NCBI GenBank assembly: GCA_021776095.1
Contig: JAJFGO010000066.1
Coordinates: 46,018-110,017 of the forward strand
Direction of reading: 5' to 3'
Source of the DNA: Kiloniellaceae bacterium
Lineage (GTDB): Bacteria > Pseudomonadota > Alphaproteobacteria > Kiloniellales > J153
DNA length: 64,000 nt
Under the pieces are notes generated by a model that saw only the letters and a program-made list of their open reading frames with translations, made no database searches and was not told the DNA's origin. Shown here piece by piece: positions 52,591 through 61,552 of this stretch (position 1 is its first letter; the number at the start of each line of letters is the position of its first letter). The position numbers and the translations under genes were made by a program.

Positions 52591-53934
52591 CTAACTCCAA
52601 GGGAAGGGGCTGTTGCTGGTCGGGTGCAGCTTGCCCTCGGCGTAGCGGGAGAAGCGGAAGGGCTCCAGCAGGCGGCTCTTCTCACCGGCCAATTCATCTG
52701 CGATCAGTTTGCCGACGCCGATCATCTTATAGCCGTGGTTGGAATCGGCGATGACGGTGACGTTCTCGCGAAAGCAGTCGAACACCGGGAAGGAGTCCGG
52801 CGTGAAACAGCCGAGACCGCCCGAGGCCTCGTTCTTGTAGACCTTGATCTGACCCTCGAAACGCTTTTGGCAAAAGGCCAGCGCCGAACACCACATGTGG
52901 GCGAAATCGTCGCCGACGATAAAGTCGGGCGACTCCGGCCCATAGGGGTCCAGTGCGACCTGATTGACCGGCGTCTCGACCTTGTAGGGCATGGCGCCGC
53001 CCTGCACGCCGCCGAAGTTGAAGTCGGGCTTGTAGTAGATGCCCCACATCTCCTCGGTGATCAGGGAGCCGTCCACGTCGGAATGCAGGGGCGCGTCGGT
53101 ATCCACATGGATGACCGGCGGCATTTTGCCGTCGTTGGTTTTTTGCAGGTCTGGATCGACCCCCAAGGTGCCTTCCTCCAGGCACCAGTAACGCCAGGTC
53201 GGAATGCCCTCGTGCAGCGCGCCGTCTCGGCCCTTGATGGTGACCGCCGTGGGTAGCTCCAGCATGTTCCAAATTTGGCTGACCCAGGGGCCGACCGCAA
53301 CCACCACCTGATCGCATTCGATCGGGCCCTTGTCGGTTTCGACTGCGGTCACGGCCTCGGAATTGTGGCCAGTCTTGAAGCCGGTCACCTTGATGCCGGT
53401 CATGATGCGCACGCCCAGCGCTTCCGCCTTGGACGCCAGGCCATAGATCGCTGCGGTGTTGTTCGCGTAGCCGCCCTTCTTCTCGTGCAGGACCGAGGTG
53501 ATGCCTTTGGCCTGCCAGTCGTGGAACAGGCCCTTCATGTAGTCCATCGATTCGGCCGCGCCCTCGACAAAGACCGACTCGTAGCCGATCTCCTTTTGCT
53601 GGGCGTGAATGCTGGCGACGTCGGCGCGCATCGCCTCGGGCGAGATCTGCATGTAACCGACCGGGTGATAGCTGAAAGCCTTGGGGTCGCTCTCCCAAAC
53701 CTCGACGCATTGGGCCATGAGCTCGCGCATGGCCGGCTGGAAGTAATTGTTGCGGACCACGCCGCAAGCTATTCCGCTGGCGCCCGCCGCGATCGCGGTC
53801 TTGTCCAGAACCACGATGTCCTGGCCGCCGCCTTGGCCCTTGGCTTCCAGCTTGGCGGCCAGGTGCCACGCGGTCGAGAGGCCGTGGATACCGGCGCCGA
53901 TGATGACGGTCTTTGCGCGAGTTGGCATGGCCAT
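52591..53934 (-). CDS. FAD-dependent oxidoreductase (sarcosine/dimethylglycine oxidase-like)
   Basis: The 447-residue protein has VIIGAGIHGLSTAWHLA near residue 10, ASGIACGVVRNNYFQPAM, GPIECDQVVVAVGPWV and a C-terminal SNHGYKMIGVGKLIADEL that completes the DAO fold. ACGVVRNNYFQPAM and HPVGYMQISPEAM are features of oxidoreductases linked to methylated-amine catabolism. It probably demethylates a secondary or tertiary amine through an imine. The ATG at 53934 has AGGAG 8 bases upstream, so it is preferred over earlier starts. It is preceded by 133 bases and a convergent-facing TfoX-like gene upstream. Exact substrate unknown. Confidence 0.87.
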   Translation of the reverse strand: MAMPTRAKTVIIGAGIHGLSTAWHLAAKLEAKGQGGGQDIVVLDKTAIAAGASGIACGVVRNNYFQPAMRELMAQCVEVWESDPKAFSYHPVGYMQISPEAMRADVASIHAQQKEIGYESVFVEGAAESMDYMKGLFHDWQAKGITSVLHEKKGGYANNTAAIYGLASKAEALGVRIMTGIKVTGFKTGHNSEAVTAVETDKGPIECDQVVVAVGPWVSQIWNMLELPTAVTIKGRDGALHEGIPTWRYWCLEEGTLGVDPDLQKTNDGKMPPVIHVDTDAPLHSDVDGSLITEEMWGIYYKPDFNFGGVQGGAMPYKVETPVNQVALDPYGPESPDFIVGDDFAHMWCSALAFCQKRFEGQIKVYKNEASGGLGCFTPDSFPVFDCFRENVTVIADSNHGYKMIGVGKLIADELAGEKSRLLEPFRFSRYAEGKLHPTSNSPFPWS

Positions 53935-54067
53935 GGTTGGGGCTCCTAGGGGCATGAGGGCGGGTCGTTGTTAGGCGCACGATAGGAGTGCGGCCCGGGC
54001 TAGCGTGGCCCGCATCCGACACGGACTGACTGCGATTCGACAGGCCCGGCCGCGGCGCGCTTCACCG

Positions 54068-54424
54068 TTACTTTCGCTTCGGTCTCGGCAAGGTGAGCGC
54101 GTGGGTGAAGGAGCGGCCGGCCCAGTATTTTAGCTTGGGTCTGTCGTCCCGAATCCTTGGCGGTAGCACGACATAGTCCTTCTTGATCGGGGCTTTGGGG
54201 AAGTAGCGCAGGGCTTTGGCACCGGCCTTGAGCAGTCTGGCCCGGCTCGCCTCCGGCAGTTTCATCGCCAGGCCGACCGGCGTCAGGGTGATGCAGATGC
54301 GGCCCTCGGCATAGGCGGCCGCGCCGCTGAAAAAGTGTTTGATCTCGATCGTCGCTTGACCGTCGTGGGCCCGAATCGCGGGCCCCAGCATCGCCTCAAG
54401 TCGGTCCAAATACTCTTTCGCCAT
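54068..54424 (-). CDS. TfoX N-terminal-domain-like protein
   Basis: The 118-residue product has the small TfoX_N fold signature: LDRLEAMLGPAIRAHDGQATIEIKHFFSGAAAYAEGRICITLTPVGLAMKLPE, ending with a KKDYVVLP stretch. TfoX itself controls competence in gammaproteobacteria; stand-alone N-domains in alphaproteobacteria have no known role. The ATG at 54424 with AGGA 8 bases upstream is used; the 131-residue frame has an unlikely extension. It is oriented toward the FAD enzyme and away from the alcohol dehydrogenase. Confidence 0.75.
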   Translation of the reverse strand: MAKEYLDRLEAMLGPAIRAHDGQATIEIKHFFSGAAAYAEGRICITLTPVGLAMKLPEASRARLLKAGAKALRYFPKAPIKKDYVVLPPRIRDDRPKLKYWAGRSFTHALTLPRPKRK

Positions 54425-54542
54425 TGTCCGCATCCTGTGCCTGAAGCTTGCATCTTCGCCCACTTCGGCTTTTCATTCGAGCCCGTTACAGAACATGATC
54501 CTATCGACTGTAGGACCACCCACCTGGGCCGGGGACGTTTCC

Positions 54543-55547
54543 ATGAAGGCTTTTGAAATCTGCGGCCCCGAGGGGATCGATGCCTTGCACCTAGCGGAGC
54601 GCCCCATGCCGCGCCCAGGACCGGGTCAAGTCTTGGTGCGGATGCGCGCCAACTCGATCAACAACCGCGACCTGCAGACGATTTTGAACCCAGAGCCGAG
54701 GGGCATCGCCTATCCCCGGATTCCGAACTCCGACGGCGCGGGAGAGGTGCTCGAGGCCGGCGATGGGGTGACTCGCTTCAAGCCCGGCGATCGGGTCGTC
54801 GGCACCTTCTTTCAAAACTGGACCGCGGGCGGTATCACGGCGCAGGCCATGGCCAGCGCTTTGGGCGGTCCAATCGATGGTGTGCTGTGCGACCACCGGG
54901 TGCTGGAACAGGACGGCTTGATCCCGATTCCCGAGCACATGTCCTACGAGGAAGCGGCAACCCTGCCATGCGCGGGCCTGACCGCCTGGCACATCACCGT
55001 AGGCCTCGGGCAAATCAAGGCCGGAGACACGATCCTTGTACTGGGCACCGGCGGGGTTTCGATCTTCGCCCTGCAATTCGCCCGCCTGCACGGCGCGCGC
55101 GCGATCGTGACCTCCAGCAGCGACGAGAAATTGGCGCGGGTCAAAGAGATGGGCGCTTGGCGCACGGTCAATTACCGATCCAAGCCCGATTGGGAGCAGG
55201 AGGTGCTGGCGCTGACCGACGGGCGCGGTGTCGATCTGGTTGCCGAGGTTGGCGGGCCCGGCACCTTGGAGAAATCGATTCAGGCGGTGCGCGTCGGCGG
55301 GACCATCGGCTTGGTCGGCGTGTTGACCGGTGGCTCCATCGATCCGACCGGCGTCATGCGCAAGTCGATCCGCCTGCAAGGCATCTATGTAGGCAGCAAG
55401 GCCATGTTCGAGCAAATGGTCCGCGCCTTGGCGGCGCACGAGCTGCGTCCCGTTATCGACTCAAGCTTCGCCTTCGAGGACGCCCGCGCTGCGTTCCGTC
55501 GCATGCAGGGCGCCGGACACTTCGGCAAGATCGTCATTTCGATATGA
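54543..55547 (+). CDS. zinc-type alcohol dehydrogenase (MDR superfamily)
   Basis: A 334-residue medium-chain dehydrogenase: MKAFEICGPEGIDALHLAERP start, GAGEVLEAGDGVTRFKPGDRVVG, and the nucleotide site VLGTGGVSIFALQFARLHGARAI. The catalytic-zinc cysteine/histidine pair of true alcohol dehydrogenases is not obvious (SINNRDLQTI in place of CHSD), so this is likely a quinone reductase-type or zinc-independent member. It reduces a carbonyl or enone with NADPH. The ATG at 54543 lies 8 bases after GGGG. No operon partner is evident. Confidence 0.87.
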   Translation: MKAFEICGPEGIDALHLAERPMPRPGPGQVLVRMRANSINNRDLQTILNPEPRGIAYPRIPNSDGAGEVLEAGDGVTRFKPGDRVVGTFFQNWTAGGITAQAMASALGGPIDGVLCDHRVLEQDGLIPIPEHMSYEEAATLPCAGLTAWHITVGLGQIKAGDTILVLGTGGVSIFALQFARLHGARAIVTSSSDEKLARVKEMGAWRTVNYRSKPDWEQEVLALTDGRGVDLVAEVGGPGTLEKSIQAVRVGGTIGLVGVLTGGSIDPTGVMRKSIRLQGIYVGSKAMFEQMVRALAAHELRPVIDSSFAFEDARAAFRRMQGAGHFGKIVISI

Positions 55548-55678
55548 CCCGTCGGTTCCACCGGACCGCGCGTCGTCGCGGGCTACCGTCAAAATTGTAA
55601 TTTATCCGTCATATAAGAGTCCCGGGAGCATAACAATCCTCCGCTAACCTCTACTAGAAAGTGGGAAGAGAGGTTGCG

Positions 55679-56221
55679 ATGGATAACTCGGTAGTCGAAT
55701 TTTCTGCGGATCGGGCCTCGGGACCGAATCCTGCCGTGCTTGGCTTTGCAAGCGAACGGACGTCTGTGACCCAGCGGCCGGTTCTGGTCGCCATCGATCT
55801 ATCGGAAGATTCCCATGAGGCGGTCCTCTGGGCTTGCGACTACGCCCGCCAGGCCTCGGCACCTCTTCATATCGTGCACTGCCTGCACGACCCGGCCGAA
55901 GCGCCCGGCAGGTACGCCCACGACCGGGCGGACCCCCTGGAACGCATGGCCGACACGGCGCAAAGGCTACTGAGCCATTTCGTGGACGGCTTGCGCCAGG
56001 CGTATCCGGGCCACGAGACCTTGGCGGTTGCCTCGGCGCGGCTGGTGGCGGGTTTGCCGGTGCGCGCGATTCTTGATGAAGCTGCGGCCTTGGACGCTGG
56101 TTTGATCGTCCTCGGCAGTCGCGGCAAGAACGGCCTGAAACGGGCGCTCTTCGGCTCGGTGGCGCAGCAGGTCACACAGCTTTCCACGGTTCCCGTAACC
56201 CTTGTCAAGGCACAGCAATGA
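55679..56221 (+). CDS. universal stress protein
   Basis: The 180-residue product has a UspA domain with RPVLVAIDLSEDSHEAVLWA at the start and the ATP-binding loop GSRGKNGLKRALFGSVAQQV (GX2GX9GS) at the end, followed by VPVTLVK. A 40-residue N-terminal extension precedes the domain. It probably binds ATP and helps survive starvation or redox stress. The ATG at 55679 has AGAGAGG about 6 bases upstream. An AT-rich region at 55590-55650 should hold its promoter. Confidence 0.9.
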   Translation: MDNSVVEFSADRASGPNPAVLGFASERTSVTQRPVLVAIDLSEDSHEAVLWACDYARQASAPLHIVHCLHDPAEAPGRYAHDRADPLERMADTAQRLLSHFVDGLRQAYPGHETLAVASARLVAGLPVRAILDEAAALDAGLIVLGSRGKNGLKRALFGSVAQQVTQLSTVPVTLVKAQQ

Positions 56222-56291
56222 CACCCAACCGCGCCATGCCGGGCCCATGCGATCGCCGGGCAAGCGCTGCTTTTGGCGGCCGGGTGCCGGC

Positions 56292-56573
56292 ATGAACCTG
56301 ATTCCCGAATCCCGCAGCAAGCTGAACCGAGGGCTACGCCGTTTGGCGTGGGAGAATCGACCCGAGAGACCGCTCCGCCTGGCCCATGTCTTGTTCGTGC
56401 TCTGGGTCTCCGGGACGGTCGCCTGGGCGCTCTATTCCGCCGCCCTCGCCCTCGAGATGGGCTGGTGGAAAACCCAAACTCTCCCGGCTGCCATGGTGGT
56501 ATTCTTGCCGCCGGTTCTCGGCCACTTTCTGAGTATTTGGATCGTTCGGGTCACCGGCAATCCGCGCTTTTAG
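56292..56573 (+). CDS. small membrane protein, unknown
   Basis: A 93-residue product with two hydrophobic segments (AHVLFVLWVSGTVAWALYSAA and LPAAMVVFLPPVLGHFLSIW) and a basic N-terminus. No family recognised. The ATG at 56292 is used because the hydrophobic part starts soon after; an earlier frame overlaps the stress-protein gene. It follows the universal stress protein by 70 bases and might share its transcript. Real-gene status rests mainly on composition. Confidence 0.5.
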   Translation: MNLIPESRSKLNRGLRRLAWENRPERPLRLAHVLFVLWVSGTVAWALYSAALALEMGWWKTQTLPAAMVVFLPPVLGHFLSIWIVRVTGNPRF

Positions 56574-56779
56574 CGCTGTCTTGCATGTCATCGCCATGGC
56601 GGCGCAGCTGCGTTTGAGAATATGACCGGCTTTCTTGCGGGCCATGGGTTGCGCCTAAGCATCGTTTCCCGCTTTACTTTGTAAGAGCCCCAAGCGGTTC
56701 TTCGCCGTCGGCAAGATCGTCATGGCGATCTTGGGGCCGCTTAGCCGCTTTCTTGGCGGCCCGCAAAGCGAAGGGGAGT

Positions 56780-57568
56780 ATGGACCCAATCGAAACCCGG
56801 TTTGAAATCAGGCGATATAGCCGCGAGGTGAAGACCCACACGCATCTTCACCATCAGGTCGTCATGCCGCTTCAAGGCGCTCTCGAGATGGAGATCGATG
56901 GCCGGGGCGGCGCCGCGTCCGGTGATGTCGCGGCGCTGGTGACCGCCGGGACGCGCCACAGCTTTGCCGGTGCGCCGGGCGGCACCTTTCTTATTGTGGA
57001 CGTTCCCGAGCAAGGCACGCTTGGTTCTCTTGGCAACAGGCCGATCTGGGATACAGCGACCGCCAGGCCTTTTCTTCGCGTGGACCAATCCGTGTCCTTG
57101 CTGTGCGCGTTCTTGGCCGGCGAGGTCGATCGCTATGGCCATGTCGATCTGAACGCGGCAGCGGCGGGGGACCTCTTGATTGACGCGTTGGGCCGGCGCA
57201 TGGGCGTTGGCAGCGCGCGTTTCGAGGATCGCTTGACCAGGGTGCTGCGCTATATTGAGACGCATCTCGGCGACGCGATCACGGTCGATCGCTTGGCTGC
57301 GGCGGCCGGCCTAAGCGCCGGCCGCCTGCATGCCCTGTTCCGCGCACGCTTTGGAACATCGCCCATGCGCTATGTTGCCGCGCGCCGGCTGGACTTTGCC
57401 GCCCGGCTCCTGGCCCGGTCTGAACGCCCTATTTCCCAGATTGCACTCGATGCCGGATACGGCGATCAAAGCGCATTTACCCGCGCCTTCAAGCAAGTCC
57501 ACGAGCAGTCTCCAGCAAGGTATCGGCGCGAGGCGCGTGGGCAAGAGAAACGGCACAAAATTCAATAG
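56780..57568 (+). CDS. AraC family transcriptional regulator
   Basis: The 262-residue protein has an N-terminal cupin-like domain (VKTHTHLHHQVVMPLQGALEMEIDG, with possible metal-binding histidines) and a C-terminal AraC domain (RVLRYIETHLGDAITVDRLAAAAGLSAGRLHALFRARFGTSPMRYVAARRLDFAARLLARSERPISQIALDAGYGDQSAFTRAFKQ). The ATG at 56780 follows AAGGGGAG. The next gene, a haloacid dehalogenase, starts 88 bases later, and the FAD-GcvT enzyme after that; one or both may be targets. The 206 bases before it hold no gene I can support. Confidence 0.88.
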   Translation: MDPIETRFEIRRYSREVKTHTHLHHQVVMPLQGALEMEIDGRGGAASGDVAALVTAGTRHSFAGAPGGTFLIVDVPEQGTLGSLGNRPIWDTATARPFLRVDQSVSLLCAFLAGEVDRYGHVDLNAAAAGDLLIDALGRRMGVGSARFEDRLTRVLRYIETHLGDAITVDRLAAAAGLSAGRLHALFRARFGTSPMRYVAARRLDFAARLLARSERPISQIALDAGYGDQSAFTRAFKQVHEQSPARYRREARGQEKRHKIQ

Positions 57569-57656
57569 CCCTCGTCAAGACCGCCGTGTTGTTATGCTCT
57601 AGTCGTCCCTCTCTCAAGTTACCCTTCCACCGAGAGCCGATACGGGAGCATATGCC

Positions 57657-58388
57657 ATGGCCAAGCGCCTTACCGACTTCAAGGTTCTGACATTCGACTG
57701 TTACGGCACCTTGATCGACTGGGAGAGCGGCATCTGGGACGCGCTTCAGCCTTTGCTGATGGAAAATGCCTGCCAGGAGATCACCCGCGGCCCCGCCCTG
57801 GTTGCTTTCGCGCAGGAGGAGAGCGCGCAGCAGGCGCGGACCCCAGGCATGCTTTATCCCGACATTCTCAAGGAAGTGCACGGCGCGCTGGCCCACCGCT
57901 TCAAGCTGCGCAGCAGTGACGAGTTGGACGCAGCCTTCGGTGCCTCGCTTCCTCATTGGCCGGCCTTTCCCGATACGGCCGACGCCCTTCGCGTGCTGAA
58001 GACTCATTTCAAGCTGGTCATCCTGTCCAATGTGAACCGGGCCGGGTTCGCCGCCTCGAACCGCAAGCTGGGTGTCGCCTTTGACGCCATCTACACGGCC
58101 GAGGATGTCGGGTCCTACAAGCCGGCGCCAGCGAACTTCGAGTACATGCTGAAGCATTTGCCGGAGGACCTGGGGCTTGCCCCCGGCGACATCCTGCATA
58201 CCGCGCAAAGCCTGTTTCACGATCACGTGCCCGCCGGCGCTTTCGGGCTCGCGCGGGCCTGGATCGACCGTCAGGGATTGTCCAAAGGCGGCGACTGGGG
58301 CGCGACCGCCGAGGTGCCCGAGCGCCCGCAGGTCGATTTCCTGTTTCCGACCATGGCCGCGCTGGCCGAGGTGGCCGGCCAGGCCTGA
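57657..58388 (+). CDS. haloacid dehalogenase, type II
   Basis: The 243-residue HAD-superfamily hydrolase has nucleophile motif FDCYGTLIDWESG (Asp near residue 13), motif II ILSNVNRAG, motif III with SYKPAPANFEYML, and the acidic motif IV GDILHTAQSLFHD. FDCYGTLIDWESGI is typical of (S)-2-haloacid dehalogenases, which convert haloacids to hydroxyacids. Many annotated members have unknown natural substrates. GGGAGCATATGCC precedes the ATG. It lies between the AraC gene and the DMGDH-like gene. Confidence 0.9.
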   Translation: MAKRLTDFKVLTFDCYGTLIDWESGIWDALQPLLMENACQEITRGPALVAFAQEESAQQARTPGMLYPDILKEVHGALAHRFKLRSSDELDAAFGASLPHWPAFPDTADALRVLKTHFKLVILSNVNRAGFAASNRKLGVAFDAIYTAEDVGSYKPAPANFEYMLKHLPEDLGLAPGDILHTAQSLFHDHVPAGAFGLARAWIDRQGLSKGGDWGATAEVPERPQVDFLFPTMAALAEVAGQA

Positions 58389-58515
58389 GCCCGGCTTCGC
58401 TGCGCCCTCGGCCGCCTAGCCGTCGATTTCGTTGAACTATCCGGCGTTTTCGTGGCAGACGAAGAGCCTACAACCGGGCAGCACTGGTCCGGAACAACAG
58501 GATATGGGGTAGGCC

Positions 58516-60930
58516 ATGAAATCGCATGTGCAGGTCGCGGTCATCGGCGGCGGCGTCGTCGGATGCAGCGTTCTTTATCATCTGACCAAGCTGGGCTGGC
58601 GCGATATCGCCCTGATCGAGCGGTCCGAGCTGACTTCGGGCTCCACTTGGCACGCCGCTGGCGGCTTTCACACCATTAACGCCGACCCCAATATCGCCGC
58701 CCTTCAGGGTTACACCATCAAGCTCTACAAAGAGTTGGAGGAGATCAGCGGGCAGTCTTGCGGCCTGCACCATGTCGGCGGCCTGACCATCGCGACCTCA
58801 CCGGAGCGTATGGACTATCTTAAGGCCGAGCGCGCCAAGCACCGGCACATGGGCCTGGAGACCAGGATCGTCGGCCCGGCGGAGATCCGCGAGCTCAGCC
58901 CGATCACCGATACCGATGGGGTCTTGGGCGCGCTTTACGATCCGCTCGACGGCCACCTCGACCCCTCCGGCACGACCCATGCCTACGCCAAGGCCGCGCG
59001 CCTGCAGGGCGCCGAGATCATCCTGCGCAACCCGGTGAAGGAATTGAAGCCGCGCGCCGACGGCACCTGGGACGTGGTCACCGAGCAGGGCACGATTCAT
59101 GCCGAACACGTGGTCAACGCAGCCGGGTTATGGGCGCGCGAGGTCGGCGCCATGGCTGGTGTGTTCCTACCCCTGCACCCCATGGAGCATCAGTATTTGG
59201 TGACCGGCGATATCCCGGAAGTCTACGAACGCGAACACGAGCTGCCCCATGTAGTGGACCCCGGCGGCGAGACCTATCTGCGCCAAGAGGGGCGCGGCCT
59301 GGTCATCGGCTTCTACGAGCAGGACGCAACCCCTTGGGCGGTCGACGGCACGCGCTGGGATTTCGGGCATGAGCTGTTGCCGGACAATCTTGACCGCATT
59401 AGCGACGCCATGGAGCATTCGTTCAAACGCTATCCCTGCCTGGCGGAGGCGGGCATCAAGCGCGTCATCAACGGTCCCTTCACCTTTGCTCCTGACGGCA
59501 ATCCCCTGGTCGGTCCCGTGCCCGGCCTGCGCAACTACTGGTCGGCCTGTGCGGTCATGGCCGGGTTCTCCCAAGGCGGCGGCGTGGGTCTGACGCTTGC
59601 GGAATGGATGATCGAGGGGGAGCCCGCGCGCGACGTCTTCGCCATGGACGTGGCGCGCTATGGCGATTATCCGACCCGCACTTTCACCCGGATCAAAGTG
59701 ACCGAGAACTATCAGCGCCGTTTCGCGATCACCTATCCGAACGAGGAGTTGCCCGCCGGCCGGCCCCTTGAGGCAACGCCGGCTTACGGCATTTGGCAGG
59801 CCCAGCGCGCGGTCTTCGGTTCCGGCTATGGGCTGGAGCACGTTAATTACTTCGCGCCCGAAGGCGAAGCCTTGTTCGAGACGCCGTCGTTCCGCCGATC
59901 CAACGCCTTCGGTCCGGTCGGTGCCGAATGCCGGGCCGTGCGCGAAAAAGTCGGCATCAACGAGATTCACAATTTCGGCAAGTACGACATCACCGGCCCG
60001 GACGCCGAATCCTGGCTGAACCGGGTCATGGCCAACCGCATGCCGCGTCAGGGACGTATCGCCCTGACGCCCATGCTCGCCAACAGCGGCCGGATCATCG
60101 GCGACTTCACCGTGGCCAAGCTGACCGACGAGCATTTTCAAGTCACCGCCTCCTATGCCGCGCAGGCTTATCACATGCGCTGGTTCGAGGCGCACCTGCC
60201 TAAGGCCGGCGTGGCGATCCGCAATGTCTCGCGCGAGCGAGTCGGGTTCCAGATTGCCGGGCCGAGCGCGCGCGCGCTGTTGCAGGCGGTGACCCGCGAC
60301 GATGTTTCGAACCAGGCTTTTCCCTTCCTCCAAGTGAAGCGCATGGAGGTCGGGCTGGTGCCTGCGATCGTATGCCGGATTTCCTATACGGGAGACCTTG
60401 GTTACGAAATTTATGTGGCCCGCAGCCATCAGGTGGCGCTTTACGAGGCCCTTGCGCGCGCCGGCGAGGATTTGGGCCTGACCCCCTTTGGCATGCGGGC
60501 CATGATGTCCTTGCGCCTGGAGAAGTCTTTCGGCTCATGGCTGCGGGAATACAAGCCGGACTATACGCCCGCCGAGACCGGCTTGGACCGCTTCGTTTCC
60601 TTCAAGAAGAACGACTTCATCGGCCGCGATGCTGCCGTGCAGGCGCGCGATAACCCGCCGGCGCGACGTCTATGCACCTTCGTGGTCGACGCGCTGGACG
60701 CCGACGTGGTCGCCGACGAGCCGATCTGGCAGGACGGCGCGGTGATCGGCTTCGTGACCTCAGGCGGCTACGCCCACTATGTGGAGAAATCGGTCGCGCT
60801 CGGCTTCGTGCCCACGGACAGGATCGCAGAGGGCGCCCAGTTCGAGATCGAGATTTTGGGCGAGATGCGCCCGGCGACCTTGATCACGCAGCCCTTGCTC
60901 GACCCGGAGGGCGCGCGCATGCGTGGCTAG
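58516..60930 (+). CDS. dimethylglycine/sarcosine dehydrogenase-like FAD enzyme fused to GcvT-type domain
   Basis: The 804-residue protein has an N-terminal FAD domain (VAVIGGGVVGCSVLYHLTKL, GSTWHAAGGFHTINADPNIA) and, from about residue 440, a folate-binding GcvT-type domain (FGKYDITGPDAESWLNRVMAN, AIVCRISYTGDLGYEIYV, PFGMRAMMSLRLEKSFGSW). This is the plan of dimethylglycine dehydrogenase: the enzyme oxidises the N-methyl group and passes it as methylene to tetrahydrofolate. The methyl group so produced would join the same C1 pool as the corrinoid operon. No strong ribosome binding site is seen before the ATG; the neighbours give no other clue. Confidence 0.92.
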   Translation: MKSHVQVAVIGGGVVGCSVLYHLTKLGWRDIALIERSELTSGSTWHAAGGFHTINADPNIAALQGYTIKLYKELEEISGQSCGLHHVGGLTIATSPERMDYLKAERAKHRHMGLETRIVGPAEIRELSPITDTDGVLGALYDPLDGHLDPSGTTHAYAKAARLQGAEIILRNPVKELKPRADGTWDVVTEQGTIHAEHVVNAAGLWAREVGAMAGVFLPLHPMEHQYLVTGDIPEVYEREHELPHVVDPGGETYLRQEGRGLVIGFYEQDATPWAVDGTRWDFGHELLPDNLDRISDAMEHSFKRYPCLAEAGIKRVINGPFTFAPDGNPLVGPVPGLRNYWSACAVMAGFSQGGGVGLTLAEWMIEGEPARDVFAMDVARYGDYPTRTFTRIKVTENYQRRFAITYPNEELPAGRPLEATPAYGIWQAQRAVFGSGYGLEHVNYFAPEGEALFETPSFRRSNAFGPVGAECRAVREKVGINEIHNFGKYDITGPDAESWLNRVMANRMPRQGRIALTPMLANSGRIIGDFTVAKLTDEHFQVTASYAAQAYHMRWFEAHLPKAGVAIRNVSRERVGFQIAGPSARALLQAVTRDDVSNQAFPFLQVKRMEVGLVPAIVCRISYTGDLGYEIYVARSHQVALYEALARAGEDLGLTPFGMRAMMSLRLEKSFGSWLREYKPDYTPAETGLDRFVSFKKNDFIGRDAAVQARDNPPARRLCTFVVDALDADVVADEPIWQDGAVIGFVTSGGYAHYVEKSVALGFVPTDRIAEGAQFEIEILGEMRPATLITQPLLDPEGARMRG

Positions 60931-60980
60931 GCGGGGGGGGCTCGTTCCGCTGTAAGCGGCAGGGCAGGCCTCGTCTTGGC

Positions 60981-61460
60981 TCAGGTCACCTCGTGGCCGA
61001 TCTCGGCCACAACGATCATGATCCGGTCGACGCCGTGCTCATTGCTAGTGAAGGGAAAGACGCCGCGAAAGACGGAAACCTTTTCCCGGTTCGGAAACGG
61101 CAGGTGCGCGCGCGAGAACAGCGCGCCGATCCCCGATGTCACACGCTCGAATTCATCGCGCCGGTACGCGGCTTCGCCGGGTGGCAGGTCCTCGCCGATG
61201 AGCCGTCCTTGATAGGAAAAACCGAACAGATTCGTGCAGCCCGATCCGCACACGGTGCAGCGCAAACTTGAGCCCTCCCCGTCCACCGCGTCGTCGTACT
61301 TGAACAACATCACCCATGGCAGGATGCGGGGATGATCGGCCGCATCGAAGCTGGACCAGGGCGCCACGTTGTTTTCACCGGCCGCTTGGCGCCAGAATCC
61401 GTTAAACGTCGCCACGGGATGGGCCGACGGCAGCTCCTCGAACTCGATATGTTGAAACAT
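60981..61460 (-). CDS. PAS-type (PAS_5) domain protein
   Basis: The 159-residue product looks like a solitary PAS fold: FWRQAAGENNVAPWSSFDAADHPRILPWVMLF then a strand with GSSLRCTVCGSGCTNLFGFSYQGRLIGEDLPP. The C-terminal ISNEHGVDRIMIVVAEI completes the domain. Such stand-alone proteins in Rhodospirillales have no known partner. CTVCGSGC contains three cysteines that may sense redox. It has no output domain. It ends 50 bases from the DMGDH-like stop and is convergent with it. Confidence 0.75.
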   Translation of the reverse strand: MFQHIEFEELPSAHPVATFNGFWRQAAGENNVAPWSSFDAADHPRILPWVMLFKYDDAVDGEGSSLRCTVCGSGCTNLFGFSYQGRLIGEDLPPGEAAYRRDEFERVTSGIGALFSRAHLPFPNREKVSVFRGVFPFTSNEHGVDRIMIVVAEIGHEVT

Positions 61461-61552
61461 AAGCTCCCCAAAGGCTGTAGGTGCGCTGGCTCTATTTAGG
61501 TAACTTGACCGTTTATCGGGTCTTGGCTGCCCCTTGGCTTTGCTGGAGCGAT

